From positions 121,114 through 185,113 of the forward strand of contig NZ_JASNRC010000001.1 in NCBI RefSeq assembly GCF_030411995.1: a stretch of DNA of 64,000 bases, written 5' to 3'. The notes under the pieces were generated by a model. It did not search any database. It was not told the origin of the DNA and saw only the letters and a list, made by a program, of their open reading frames with translations. Origin of the DNA: Massilia sp. YIM B02769. GTDB taxonomy: Bacteria > Pseudomonadota > Gammaproteobacteria > Burkholderiales > Burkholderiaceae_D. Position numbers and translations under genes: made by a program. Below are positions 1 through 8,493 of this stretch, piece by piece; the first letter of the stretch is position 1; each line of letters begins with the position of its first letter.

Positions 1-2
1 GC

Positions 3-950
3 CGAACTGCCGATGGCGCCCTGCCCGACGCCCTGGTCGGCCCGATGGCCGCGCGCATGATGACGGCGGCACGCGCCCTGGCGCTCGACTGGCACAAGCT
101 CGACAAGATGATCCGCCCCGCTGCCTGCCGCAGCGGCTGCTGGCGCTGCGTCTACGGCTGCCCCTACGGCGCCAAGTGGACGGCGCGCGACTTCATCGAC
201 GATGCCTGCCGCGACGGCGCCACGCTGGCCGACCAGGCCCGCGTCCTGCGCGTGCTGGTGGAAAATGGCCGCACCACCGGTGTGGAAGCGCAGATCGGCG
301 GCGCAGTGCGGACGATTGCAGCGTCCATCGTGGTGTTGGCGGCGGGTGGATTGGGCAGCCCGCGCATCCTGCACGCATCCGGACTCGGGCTGCGCCGCGT
401 ACCCTTCTTCAGCGATCCGGTGGTGGCGGTGATGGGCAGCGTGGACGACATCGACGGCGGCGCCGAAGTGCCGATGACGGCTGGCTTGAGCCTGCACGAC
501 GAGGGCATCGCGCTGGCCGACCTGACCCTGCCGCAACCGATGTATGCGGCGTTCGCGACGCAGGTGGGTAGGGTCGACCGTTTGTTCGCGCACCGGCGCA
601 CGCTGTCGATGATGGTCAAGATCCGCGACGAGATCGGCGGCAGCGTCGGTCCGCGCTGGGCCGACAAGACGCTGCAGGCGAGCGACCGCAGGAAGCTGGC
701 GCATGGCGTCGGCATGGCGAAGGCGGTCCTGCGCGAGGCGGGCGCGCACCACATCTTCAAGTCCTGGCATTTTGCCGCGCACCCGGGCGGCAGCGTGCGT
801 ATCGGGGATGGCGTGGATGCGGATTTGCAGACGCCGACACCGGGCTTGTTCGTATGCGACGCCTCGGTGATTCCCGAACCCTGGGGCTTGCCGCCGACAT
901 TGACCTTACTCTGCCTGGGCAAGCGCCTGGGCAGCTGGCTCGCTGCCTAG
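3..950 (+). CDS. GMC-family FAD-dependent oxidoreductase (5' end outside window)
   Basis: The frame is open to the left edge, so only the C-terminal 315 residues are visible and the start and the N-terminal FAD-binding GxGxxG motif are missing. A cysteine cluster near the beginning (CRSGCWRCVYGCPYGAKW) is the type seen in a subgroup of GMC dehydrogenases. The C-terminal domain is intact: HFAAHPGGSVRIG carries the GMC His region and LFVCDASVIPEPWGLPPTLT is the usual terminal FAD/substrate segment. Family members oxidise alcohols, sugars or sterols with FAD; the substrate cannot be read from the sequence. It ends about 37 bp before slyX, which faces it tail to tail. Confidence 0.85.
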   Translation, partial: RTADGALPDALVGPMAARMMTAARALALDWHKLDKMIRPAACRSGCWRCVYGCPYGAKWTARDFIDDACRDGATLADQARVLRVLVENGRTTGVEAQIGGAVRTIAASIVVLAAGGLGSPRILHASGLGLRRVPFFSDPVVAVMGSVDDIDGGAEVPMTAGLSLHDEGIALADLTLPQPMYAAFATQVGRVDRLFAHRRTLSMMVKIRDEIGGSVGPRWADKTLQASDRRKLAHGVGMAKAVLREAGAHHIFKSWHFAAHPGGSVRIGDGVDADLQTPTPGLFVCDASVIPEPWGLPPTLTLLCLGKRLGSWLAA

Positions 951-954
951 GGTG

Positions 955-983
955 GGTGGGTCCGCGTGCGGCTCGAACCCACC
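955..983. repeat. Degenerate hairpin between convergent genes
   Basis: GGTGGGT at 955-961 pairs with ACCCACC at 977-983 around a 15-nt loop. It resembles a decayed member of the REP hairpin family found through the window and could also act as a weak transcription barrier between the GMC gene and slyX. Confidence 0.4.
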
Positions 984-986
984 AGA

Positions 987-1229
987 TTAGTAGTGCGGCG
1001 GACGCTCGTTGATCGGGTTCTGCCCCGCTTCCTGCAAATTGCGGATGTGCTCGGCCAGCTTGGCGATCATGGCTTCGAGCTGGTCGATCTTGCGCGCCTG
1101 CTGGTAGACGATCCCGTTCAGGGAATCGACCAGGTCTTCCTGCTGCGCGAGCTTGATTTCGATGTCGACAAAACGGTCTTCGTGGTCCACGGGGGTTCCT
1201 GTTTCCGGCTGATTGAATGAGAGCGGCAT
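987..1229 (-). CDS. slyX: SlyX family protein
   Basis: 80 residues, the normal size for SlyX. The central part is a heptad-rich coiled coil (IEIKLAQQEDLVDSLN followed by QARKIDQLEAMIAKLAEHI) and the protein ends in PPHY, the C-terminal signature of the family. The molecular role of SlyX is not established; the name comes from suppression phenotypes near slyD in enterobacteria. It is transcribed in the same direction as rep (1316-3397), which lies upstream of it, and a strong palindrome stands between the two. The ATG at 1229 has no clear Shine-Dalgarno sequence. Confidence 0.8.
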   Translation of the reverse strand: MPLSFNQPETGTPVDHEDRFVDIEIKLAQQEDLVDSLNGIVYQQARKIDQLEAMIAKLAEHIRNLQEAGQNPINERPPHY

Positions 1230-1253
1230 TATGCCTGTTGGCGGGCGGTGTTC

Positions 1254-1300
1254 GTACGGTGGGGCTTTAGAGGCCGGGGGCCTCTAAAGCCCCACCGTAC
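1254..1300. repeat. REP-family hairpin with long tip
   Basis: Perfect 22-bp inverted repeat (1254-1275 with 1279-1300) and a 3-nt GGG loop. The outer part, GTACGGTGGGG/CCCCACCGTAC, is the same foot as the other REP hairpins here, but the tip is extended by CTTTAGAGGCC and its complement. It lies between rep and slyX and may also slow or stop transcription leaving rep. Confidence 0.9.
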
Positions 1301-1315
1301 AGGTAGCGCTAAAGG

Positions 1316-3397
1316 TCACGCCACCGGATTCGGCGCATCCGGCTTCGGCGTCGCCAGCAAGGCCTTCAAACTGGCCAGCCGGTCCTTCGGGCTGATGATT
1401 TCGCTTTCCTTCGGCGGGGCATCGCCTTCGTCCAGCGCCATCTCCTTGATGAAGCGCGACGGGTCGCAGTGCACCAGCTCCCCGGCGCGCTTCCTCTTCT
1501 TGCACCAGGTGATCTGCAGCGTGCGCTGGGCGCGCGTGATCCCCACGTACATCAGGCGCCGCTCTTCCTGGATGCGCGCGGCGATCTTCTCGATCGGGTC
1601 GTCCGGGTCGCCCTTGTGCGGCAGGATGCCCTCTTCCACGCCCACCAGGAACACGTGCGGATATTCCAGCCCCTTCGAGGCATGCAGGGTCGACATGCGC
1701 ACGGCGTCCGGCGTTTCGTCCTGGCCTTCCAGCATGGACATCAGCGCCACCATCTGCGTCAACTCCAGCAGGTTCTTTTCCTCGCCATCACGGTCACGCC
1801 CGCCGCGGCCGCGTTCCTTCAGCCAGTTGGTGAACTCCAGCACGTTCTGCCACTTGCCCTGCGCCGCACGGTCGTCGAAATTCTCGTACAAGTAGTGCTC
1901 GTAGTTCATCTCCTTCATCATGTCGTCGAGCACCTCGGCGGCGTTGTCGCCGCTGCCCGACGGACCCGGGCGCGTGGCGCGGTCTTCGAGGTCGTCGATG
2001 AAGCGGCAGAAGTCGCGCAGCGGGTGCAGCTGGCGGTCCTGCAGCTTGGCTTCGATGCCGCCTTTGCCGGCGGCCTCGAACAGCGAGCAGTTCCACTGGC
2101 GCGAGAATTCGCCCAGCACTTCCAGGGTCGCCATGCCGACCCCGCGCTTGGGCGTGGTGACGGCGCGGATGAAGGCCGGGTCGTCGTCCTGGTTAGCGAT
2201 CAGGCGCAGGTAGGCAATGATGTCCTTGATCTCGGCTTTATCAAAAAAGCTCTGGCCGCCGGACATGGTGTAGGGAATGCGCTCCTTGCGCAGCGCCTGC
2301 TCCATCACGCGCGCCTGGTGGTTGCCGCGGTAGAGGATCGCGTAGTCCGACCACTTGTTCTTGCGCTGGAAGTGGTCGGCCGAGATCATGATCGCCACCT
2401 GGTCGGCTTCCTGGTCGTCGTTCTGCATGCCCATCACCTTGATCGGCTCACCCAGGCCGTGTTCCGACCAGAGCGACTTCTCGAACAGCTTAGGGTTATT
2501 GCCGATGACGGCATTCGCCGCCTGCAGGATGCGCGTAGTGGAGCGGTAGTTCTGTTCGAGCTTGATGACGCGTAAATCCGGGAAGTCGACCTGCAGCGTC
2601 TTCAGGTTCTCGACCGAGGCGCCGCGCCAGGCGTAGATGGCCTGGTCGTCGTCGCCGACGGCCGTGAACATCGGCTTCTTGCCGATGCCGGTGACCAGCA
2701 GTTTCACCAGCTCGTACTGGCAGGTATTCGTGTCCTGGTACTCGTCCATCAACAGGTAGCGCAGGCGGCGCTGCCAGCGGTCGCGGATCGGGTCATTGTT
2801 CCGGAACAGCTCCACCGGCAGGCGGATCAAATCGTCGAAGTCGACCGCCTGGTAGGCCTGCAGGGTCGCCACGTAGCTACGGTAGACGCGGCCGGCCTGG
2901 GCTTCTTCCTCGTCCTTGGCTTGTTTGATGGCGTCGTCCGGGTCGACCAGGCCGTTCTTCCACAGCGAGATGGCGTTCTGGATGCGGCGGATTTCCTGCT
3001 TGTCAGTGGTGAGGGCGAGGTCGGAGACGATGGTGTAGCAATCGTCGCTGTCCATGATGGAAAACTTGTCCTTCAGGCCGACGCCGGCCGCTTCCTGGCG
3101 CAGGATCTTCACGCCCAGCGAGTGGAAGGTCGAGACGGTCAGCTGCTTGGCCTGCTTCGGCTGTTTCAGCAGCTTGGCGATCCGCTCCTGCATCTCGAGC
3201 GCGGCCTTGTTGGTGAAGGTGAGCGCGGCGATCGTGCGCGGATCGTAGCCGCAATGCTCGATCATGTACGCGATCTTCTGGGTGATTACCCGCGTCTTGC
3301 CCGAGCCGGCGCCGGCCAGCACCAGGCAGGGGCCGTCGAGATAGAGCACGGCTTCGCTTTGCGGCCCGTTCAGGCCGAACTTTGGTGCATTGGACAT
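1316..3397 (-). CDS. rep: ATP-dependent DNA helicase Rep (UvrD/PcrA superfamily 1A)
   Basis: 693 residues from MSNAPKFGLNGPQSEAV; E. coli Rep has 673. All superfamily 1 motifs are visible in order: Walker A AGAGSGKT near residue 35, DEYQDTN (Walker B), GDDDQAIYAWRGA, the motif with TLHASKGLEYPHVFLVG, and EERRLMYVGITRA near the C-terminus. Rep unwinds DNA 3' to 5', clears proteins ahead of forks and assists restart, which suits its nearness to priA. The reading frame stays open further upstream, but the ATG at 3397 has AAGAG about ten bases before it and begins exactly where Rep homology begins. The tail after VHCDPSRFIKEM is a short variable extension. Confidence 0.95.
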   Translation of the reverse strand: MSNAPKFGLNGPQSEAVLYLDGPCLVLAGAGSGKTRVITQKIAYMIEHCGYDPRTIAALTFTNKAALEMQERIAKLLKQPKQAKQLTVSTFHSLGVKILRQEAAGVGLKDKFSIMDSDDCYTIVSDLALTTDKQEIRRIQNAISLWKNGLVDPDDAIKQAKDEEEAQAGRVYRSYVATLQAYQAVDFDDLIRLPVELFRNNDPIRDRWQRRLRYLLMDEYQDTNTCQYELVKLLVTGIGKKPMFTAVGDDDQAIYAWRGASVENLKTLQVDFPDLRVIKLEQNYRSTTRILQAANAVIGNNPKLFEKSLWSEHGLGEPIKVMGMQNDDQEADQVAIMISADHFQRKNKWSDYAILYRGNHQARVMEQALRKERIPYTMSGGQSFFDKAEIKDIIAYLRLIANQDDDPAFIRAVTTPKRGVGMATLEVLGEFSRQWNCSLFEAAGKGGIEAKLQDRQLHPLRDFCRFIDDLEDRATRPGPSGSGDNAAEVLDDMMKEMNYEHYLYENFDDRAAQGKWQNVLEFTNWLKERGRGGRDRDGEEKNLLELTQMVALMSMLEGQDETPDAVRMSTLHASKGLEYPHVFLVGVEEGILPHKGDPDDPIEKIAARIQEERRLMYVGITRAQRTLQITWCKKRKRAGELVHCDPSRFIKEMALDEGDAPPKESEIISPKDRLASLKALLATPKPDAPNPVA

Positions 3398-3655
3398 GGG
3401 AATTACTCTTGAGGTCAGCCGGGTATTGTAGCGAAGCCGGCGCGGCTGTGCGCGGCGAACTTGGCGCTTTCTGGCCGCTTCCCGGGAGCGGCCTGGGCGA
3501 TCCGGCAATCTTGCTGTGCAAATCTGCAACGCTGGCGCATTGGCCGGGGCGCGCAGGTTGAATTCCGGTATGTCGGCGGCATATGGGCTGCTTCCTGCGC
3601 GATCGGTTACCATCGCCCCATCGCGCCCCGCGCCCATTGCTACGAGCTGACAACA

Positions 3656-4141
3656 ATGAAATTTGAACACCTGATCGAAATTAACGACCCGCTCAACCCG
3701 CTGATCGACACGATCACCCGCGAACAGCTGTGGCGCGGCCTGGTCATCCGCGCCGAGTCGCCGAAACTGTTCGTGCCGCACCTGGACGAGTGCGAGATCG
3801 GCGAACGCGAAAGCGGCAGCTTCCAGCGCCGCCTGCGCTATGGCGATTTGGTGGTGCACGACACCGTGATCCTGACCCCGCTGCAGGAAGTGCGCTATGA
3901 GGTGCCGGCGCAGGGCGAGATCCAGGCGTCGCTGCTGACCATGACCATCGAGGCGCCGGATTCGGCGCGGCTGTATGTGCGTTTCGCATACGACGACGGC
4001 ACCGGCGAGCACAGCGATCCTGCCAACAAGATGTACGACGATTTCAAGAAGTCGGCGTATGAGGAGGCGGATATCGATACGGTGCGGATCCTGCGGCAGA
4101 TGGCGGCCGAGGGGAAACTGGATGCGAGTTACCTGAATTGA
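3656..4141 (+). CDS. AtaL-like (DUF1857) SRPBCC-fold protein
   Basis: 161 residues starting MKFEHLIEINDPLNPLID. The opening, the motif TREQLWRGLVIRAESPKLFVP and the pattern of beta strands fit the AtaL-like/DUF1857 family of the SRPBCC (START-like) fold, small single-domain proteins with a hydrophobic cavity and no proven general function. No signal peptide or membrane segment is present. It is divergent from rep with about 258 bp between the starts. The frame is open upstream, but the upstream part is not family-like, so the ATG at 3656 was chosen. Confidence 0.8.
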   Translation: MKFEHLIEINDPLNPLIDTITREQLWRGLVIRAESPKLFVPHLDECEIGERESGSFQRRLRYGDLVVHDTVILTPLQEVRYEVPAQGEIQASLLTMTIEAPDSARLYVRFAYDDGTGEHSDPANKMYDDFKKSAYEEADIDTVRILRQMAAEGKLDASYLN

Positions 4142-4170
4142 GTTAGCGTGTCTGGAGACGTTGGCGTCAC

Positions 4171-4199
4171 CCGTACGGTGGGCACTCCGTGCCCACGCG
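4171..4199 (+). repeat. REP hairpin, GGGCAC tip, left of RAYT 1
   Basis: Foot CCGTACG, stem GTGGGCAC/GTGCCCAC with a TCC loop, then CGCG. Oriented with the GTACGG side outward (left). It pairs with the inverted copy at 4933-4961, so the two enclose the transposase gene. Confidence 0.9.
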
Positions 4200-4319
4200 A
4201 AACGACGCGTCGCGATAATGGCTGATCGGTCGATCCGGCCTCATCTCGCTGACGCGTCTCAATGATCATCCATGATGTCTCCCGTGCGATGGTGAGCGCA
4301 CCCTACAATCCGCGCCACC

Positions 4320-4859
4320 ATGTCCCGCTACCGCCGCGCCCGTGATGGCCAAACCTATTTCTTCACGCTGGTGTCGTACTGGCGCCGGCCCATTCTCTGT
4401 ACAACGCCCATCCGCAATGCCCTACGCTCGGCCCTGATCGAAGTGCGCCAACGCCGCCCTTTCGACATCGATGCCTGGGTGCTGATGCCGGATCACCTGC
4501 ATACCATCTGGACCCTGCCGCCGGATGATGCCGACTATTCGACACGCTGGGCGCTTATCAAACGCCTGGTCTCCCGTTCATGCGCGACCCAGTTCGACGA
4601 TGGCTGGCAACCGTCGGCATCACGCATCAAGCACCGCGATGCGAGCATCTGGCATCGCCGCTTCCATGAGCACAGGATTCGCGACGAGTGGGATTTTGAA
4701 AAGCACGTGGATTACATCCATTTCAATCCGGTCAAGCACGGATACGCCGGGAGCGTGGCGGCGTGGCCGTTTTCGACGTTTCACCGGTATGTGCGCGAGG
4801 GCGTGTATCCGGCGAATTGGGGTGGGACGGTGCATGCGCAGCGGGTGGAGTGGGATTAG
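4320..4859 (+). CDS. REP-associated tyrosine transposase (RAYT 1, IS200/IS605-like Y1 domain)
   Basis: 179 residues, a normal RAYT length. The HUH metal-binding motif is MPDHLHTIW near residue 60 and the catalytic tyrosine lies in HVDYIHFNPVKHG near residue 140, so the active site looks complete. RAYTs are single-strand DNA nucleases related to IS200/IS605 TnpA that cut at REP hairpins and are thought to spread them. The gene stands alone, with a REP hairpin of the same stem type on each side (4171-4199 and 4933-4961). The start ATG at 4320 follows directly on CCACC without an obvious ribosome site. Confidence 0.88.
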   Translation: MSRYRRARDGQTYFFTLVSYWRRPILCTTPIRNALRSALIEVRQRRPFDIDAWVLMPDHLHTIWTLPPDDADYSTRWALIKRLVSRSCATQFDDGWQPSASRIKHRDASIWHRRFHEHRIRDEWDFEKHVDYIHFNPVKHGYAGSVAAWPFSTFHRYVREGVYPANWGGTVHAQRVEWD

Positions 4860-4932
4860 TTCGTGTATGTGGCCGGAATTGGGGCCGCGGAGCGAATTGT
4901 TGCGGCAGCGGGTGCAAGGGGGAGCACGTAAC

Positions 4933-4961
4933 CGCGTGGGCACGGAGTGCCCACCGTACGG
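4933..4961 (-). repeat. REP hairpin, GGGCAC tip, right of RAYT 1
   Basis: Inverted copy of the 4171-4199 repeat: CGCG, stem GTGGGCAC/GTGCCCAC with a GGA loop, CCGTACGG on the outside. An extra outer arm CGTAAC (4927-4932) / GTTACG (4962-4967) lengthens the palindrome; the same outer arms recur at 20689-20723 and 20849-20882. Confidence 0.9.
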
Positions 4962-4979
4962 GTTACGCCGCCGATATTC

Positions 4980-6419
4980 TTATGTCCCCGGCTCCGAATC
5001 GGCTGGGTCGGTATGGTTCACCCCTTTCGCCAGGTTCGCCGCCAAATCGCGCAGCGCCGTGCGCACGCCCTCCTCGATCACCGGGTGATAAAACGGCATC
5101 TCCAGCATCTGCGGCACCGTCAAGCGCGCCTGCACCGCCCAGGCCAGCAGATGGCTGATGTTCTCCCCACGCGGCGCGATCATCTCGGCGCCGAGGAAGC
5201 GGCAGGTGCCGTACTCGGCATACACCCGCAGCATCCCCTTGTTCTGCAACATCACCCGACTGCGCCCCTGGTTCTCGAACGATACCTGCCCGATGGCGAA
5301 CTTCGGCCGCCCGCCCTCGCACAAGGTCTTGTAGTTCTTGCCGCAGGTGGCGATGTTCGGCTCCGTGAACGCGATCGCCAGCGGCGTGCGGCGCAATCCC
5401 GGGCGGATGTCGGGGAAGCGCCCCGCGTTCTCGCCGGCGATCTTGCCGTGGTCGGCCGCTTCGGCCAGCAGCGGCAGCTCGTTGTTGGCATCGCCGGCAA
5501 TGAAGATGTGGCTGTTCCCGCATTGCATGGTGCGGCTGTCGAACACCGGAATGCCATTCGCCTGCAGCTCCAGCCCCGTTTCTTCCAGCCCCATGCCGTG
5601 CACGTTCGGCGTGCGGCCGGTGGCCAGCAGCACGTACTGGAAGCGCTCGCTCGTCTCCTTGCCGAGCGCGTCGCGCGTGGTCAGCAACACTTCCTCGCCC
5701 TGCTGCTCTGCGCGCACGACTTCGGTCTGGAAGCGCAGGTCGAGGTCCTGGCTCAAGGTGCGCGTGGCCGCGCGCAGCACTTCGGGGTCGCTCAGGTGGG
5801 CGACGCTGCCGCCGCGCGCGAACAGGCTCACGCGCACGCCGAGCCGCGTCAGCGCCTGGCCCAGTTCCAGGCCGATCACGCCGGTGCCGATCACCGCCAC
5901 CGAACCTGGCAGATCGTCCCAGTAGAACACGTCGTCGCTGGTGACGATGCCGGGGCCGACGTCCTTCAGTTGCGGCAGCACGGTCGGCGTGGAGCCGGTG
6001 GCGATCACGACCGTCCTGGCTTCGATCTCGGTATGCTCGTCCACGCGCAGCGTGTGCGGGCCGATGAAACGGGCGCGCCCGACGATCCTGTCCGACGCCG
6101 GAAAACCCTCGACGCTTTCGAGCACGAAGCCGACGAAGCGGTCGCGCTCGCGGCGCACGCGTTCCATCACGGCGCGCCCGTCGATGCGCTTGCCCTCGGG
6201 GTGCACGCCGAAGCCCGGCGCCAGGTCCAGCATGTGGGCCGCGTCGGCGGCGGCGATCAGGAGCTTGCTCGGCATGCAGCCGACACGTGCGCAGGTGGTG
6301 CCGTAAGGGCCGCTTTCGATGGCGACCACGCGCGCCCCTTCGGCGCGGGCGGCGCGGTAGGCCGACATGCCGGCGGTGCCGGTGCCGATCACGGCCACAT
6401 CCACATTCATTTTGTTCAT
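4980..6419 (-). CDS. Dihydrolipoyl dehydrogenase-like pyridine nucleotide-disulfide oxidoreductase
   Basis: 479 residues. N-terminal FAD site DVAVIGTGTAGMSAYRAA, redox disulfide CARVGCMPSK near residue 45, NAD(P) site SVAVIGTGVIGLELGQAL near residue 180, second FAD motif IFIAGDANNE near residue 320 and a C-terminal dimer domain ending MPFYHPVIEEGVRTAL, which keeps the His and Glu of the catalytic dyad. Lpd homologues transfer electrons from dihydrolipoamide to NAD+. No E1, E2 or GcvP partner is adjacent, so it is probably not the subunit of a locally encoded 2-oxoacid complex; a glutathione- or thiol-reductase role is an alternative. The first ATG (6419) has GAGGA six bases upstream. Confidence 0.85.
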   Translation of the reverse strand: MNKMNVDVAVIGTGTAGMSAYRAARAEGARVVAIESGPYGTTCARVGCMPSKLLIAAADAAHMLDLAPGFGVHPEGKRIDGRAVMERVRRERDRFVGFVLESVEGFPASDRIVGRARFIGPHTLRVDEHTEIEARTVVIATGSTPTVLPQLKDVGPGIVTSDDVFYWDDLPGSVAVIGTGVIGLELGQALTRLGVRVSLFARGGSVAHLSDPEVLRAATRTLSQDLDLRFQTEVVRAEQQGEEVLLTTRDALGKETSERFQYVLLATGRTPNVHGMGLEETGLELQANGIPVFDSRTMQCGNSHIFIAGDANNELPLLAEAADHGKIAGENAGRFPDIRPGLRRTPLAIAFTEPNIATCGKNYKTLCEGGRPKFAIGQVSFENQGRSRVMLQNKGMLRVYAEYGTCRFLGAEMIAPRGENISHLLAWAVQARLTVPQMLEMPFYHPVIEEGVRTALRDLAANLAKGVNHTDPADSEPGT

Positions 6420-6486
6420 GCTTGTCCTCGTCGTTCTGGCTCCGAGAGGTTACGCTTTTTTTGCCGTTTCAGCAGCGCAAACGCAT

Positions 6487-8493
6487 TCAGATGTCGAGCG
6501 GATCGACTTCCAGCGACCAGCGCACACGCGTCTTCAGCGCGCGCAGCAAGGCCACCCACTCCTTCAGGAAGGCCTGCAGGGCCGGACGCGAATTCGATTC
6601 CACCAGCAGCTGGGCGCGGTCGACGTTGTAGACCCGGGTCATGGTCATCGGGATCGGGTCGTTCAGGGTGATGGCATCGGTCGGCAGGATGTCGCGCGCC
6701 TGTTCCAGGAAGGCGATCGCGGTGGCCAGTTCCGGCGCCTCGGCGCGCAACAGCGCCTGGTACATGTAGGGTGGCAGCGCCGCTTGCCGGCGCTCTTCCA
6801 GCAGGCTGCCGGCATAGCGGTCGTAGTCGTGCTTCACCACCGCCGCGTACAGCGGATGCTGGGCGTAGCGGGTCTGGATCAGCACCTCCGAGGCCAGGCC
6901 GGCGCGCCCGGCGCGGCCCGCCACCTGCATCAGTTGGGCGAACAGGCGCTCGCTGGCGCGGTAGTCCTGGGAGAACAGCGCCGTGTCCGGGTTCAGGATG
7001 CCGACCAGGGTCAGCTTCTTGAAGTCGTGGCCCTTGGCGACCATCTGGGTGCCGATCAGGATGTCGACCTCGCCCCGGTGGACGGTGTCGAAGGCTTCCT
7101 GGGCGCTGCCCTTCTTGCGCGTGGAATCGGCGTCGATGCGCAGGATGCGCGCTTCCGGGAACATCGCCGCCAGCCCTTCCTCGAAGCGCTGGGTGCCGCG
7201 CCCCAGGGGCTGCAAATCGACGTTGCCGCAGGTCGGGCAATGGCGCGGGATGCGCAGCTCCAGGCTGCAGTGGTGGCAACGCAGCCGGTGCTCGGGCTTG
7301 TGCAGCACCATGAACGAGGTGCAGCGCGTGCAGTTGCTGATCCAGCCGCAGGATTCGCAGGTGATCACCGGCGCATAGCCGCGCCGGTTGAGGAACAGCA
7401 GCGACTGTTCCCCGCGTTCCAGGCGCCGGCGCAGCGCGGCCAGCAGGCCGGAAGTCAGACCTTCCTTCGGCTTGTCGCGCTCCATGTCGAGCAGGCGCAC
7501 GGTGGGCAGCACGGCGTCGCGCACGGCGCGCTCGCGCAATTCGAGCTTGCGGTAGCGGCCCGTTTGCGCGTGGTGCCAGCTTTCCAGCGAAGGCGTGGCC
7601 GAGCCGAGCACGATGGGAATGCGCAGCTGGTGCGCGCGCCACACGGCCAGGTCGCGCGCCGAGTAGCGCAGGCCTTCCTGCTGTTTATAGGAGGGGTCGT
7701 GCTCCTCGTCGATGACGATCAGTTTCAGGTGCGGCAGCGAAGCCAGGATCGCCAGGCGCGTGCCCAAGACAATACGGGCCTGGCCCCCGTGCGCCGCCAG
7801 CCAGTGCAGCATGCGCTCGCCCTCGGACAGGCTGCTGTGCAGCGTGGCGAGGGCCAGGCCCGGGAAGCGCGCGCGGATATTCCCCTCGAGTTGCGGCGTC
7901 AGATTGATCTCGGGGACCAGGATCAGGATCTGTGCCTGCGGGTCGCGCGCCAGCACCTGGGCGCAGGCCTGCAAATACACCTCGGTCTTGCCGCTGCCGG
8001 TCACGCCGTACAGCAGCAGGGGCTTGAAGCCGATCGCGCCGCCGATGGCATCGGCCGCCTCGCGCTGCTGCGGGTTCAGCGGCGGCATGCCGGACGGGGT
8101 GGCATCGTTGGCGGCGTCGAGCTTGGCCAGCTTTTTCAGTGCGCGGTCGAGCGCCACCGTTTTCGGGATGCGCAGGTTCTTCGGCAGGCCGGGCAAGGCC
8201 ACTTCGCCCAGCGGACGCTGGTAATAATCGGCCGCAAAACCGGCCAGGGCCAGCCACTCTTTCGACAAGGGCGACAGCTGGCTGCGCACCGCCAGCGCAT
8301 CCTTCAGCTTTTCCGGCGGGACGTCGGTTTCCTCCTTGATTGCCACGATCAAACCCATCGCTTCGCGCCGCCCGAAGCTCACCAGTGCCAGCTGGCCGAC
8401 CTGCGGCAGCTGGCCTTCTTCGTAGGGCCAGCCGTAGTCGAACACGCTGTTCAGCGGCGTATCGAGTGCGATTTGTAGGATGCAATGCGGCAA
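6487..8493 (-). CDS. priA: Primosomal protein N' (replication restart helicase PriA)
   Basis: About 668 residues. After the N-terminal 3'-DNA-binding domain (ILQIALDTPLNSVFDYGWP) come Walker A YGVTGSGKTEVY, DEEH in VIDEEHDPSYKQQEG, eight zinc-ligand cysteines in CESCGWISNCTRC and CHHCSLEL..CPTCG, and GTQMVAKGHDFKK and QLMQVAGRAGRAG of the second helicase lobe. PriA recognises stalled forks and D-loops and starts primosome reassembly. No ATG lies near the family start: the gene begins at TTG, either 8499 or, better placed behind AAAGG with six bases of spacing, 8493. An AT-rich region with DnaA-box-like motifs is directly upstream. Confidence 0.95.
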   Translation of the reverse strand: MPHCILQIALDTPLNSVFDYGWPYEEGQLPQVGQLALVSFGRREAMGLIVAIKEETDVPPEKLKDALAVRSQLSPLSKEWLALAGFAADYYQRPLGEVALPGLPKNLRIPKTVALDRALKKLAKLDAANDATPSGMPPLNPQQREAADAIGGAIGFKPLLLYGVTGSGKTEVYLQACAQVLARDPQAQILILVPEINLTPQLEGNIRARFPGLALATLHSSLSEGERMLHWLAAHGGQARIVLGTRLAILASLPHLKLIVIDEEHDPSYKQQEGLRYSARDLAVWRAHQLRIPIVLGSATPSLESWHHAQTGRYRKLELRERAVRDAVLPTVRLLDMERDKPKEGLTSGLLAALRRRLERGEQSLLFLNRRGYAPVITCESCGWISNCTRCTSFMVLHKPEHRLRCHHCSLELRIPRHCPTCGNVDLQPLGRGTQRFEEGLAAMFPEARILRIDADSTRKKGSAQEAFDTVHRGEVDILIGTQMVAKGHDFKKLTLVGILNPDTALFSQDYRASERLFAQLMQVAGRAGRAGLASEVLIQTRYAQHPLYAAVVKHDYDRYAGSLLEERRQAALPPYMYQALLRAEAPELATAIAFLEQARDILPTDAITLNDPIPMTMTRVYNVDRAQLLVESNSRPALQAFLKEWVALLRALKTRVRWSLEVDPLDI

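Larger units (their letters stand above)
4171..4967 (+). mobile_element. RAYT 1 with its flanking inverted REP pair (REPtron-like unit)
   Basis: A RAYT gene with one REP hairpin on each side in inverted orientation is the classical arrangement of a REP-associated transposase locus. The hairpins share the same stem. That this unit moves or spreads REPs is inference from the family; no target-site duplication could be identified. Confidence 0.5.
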
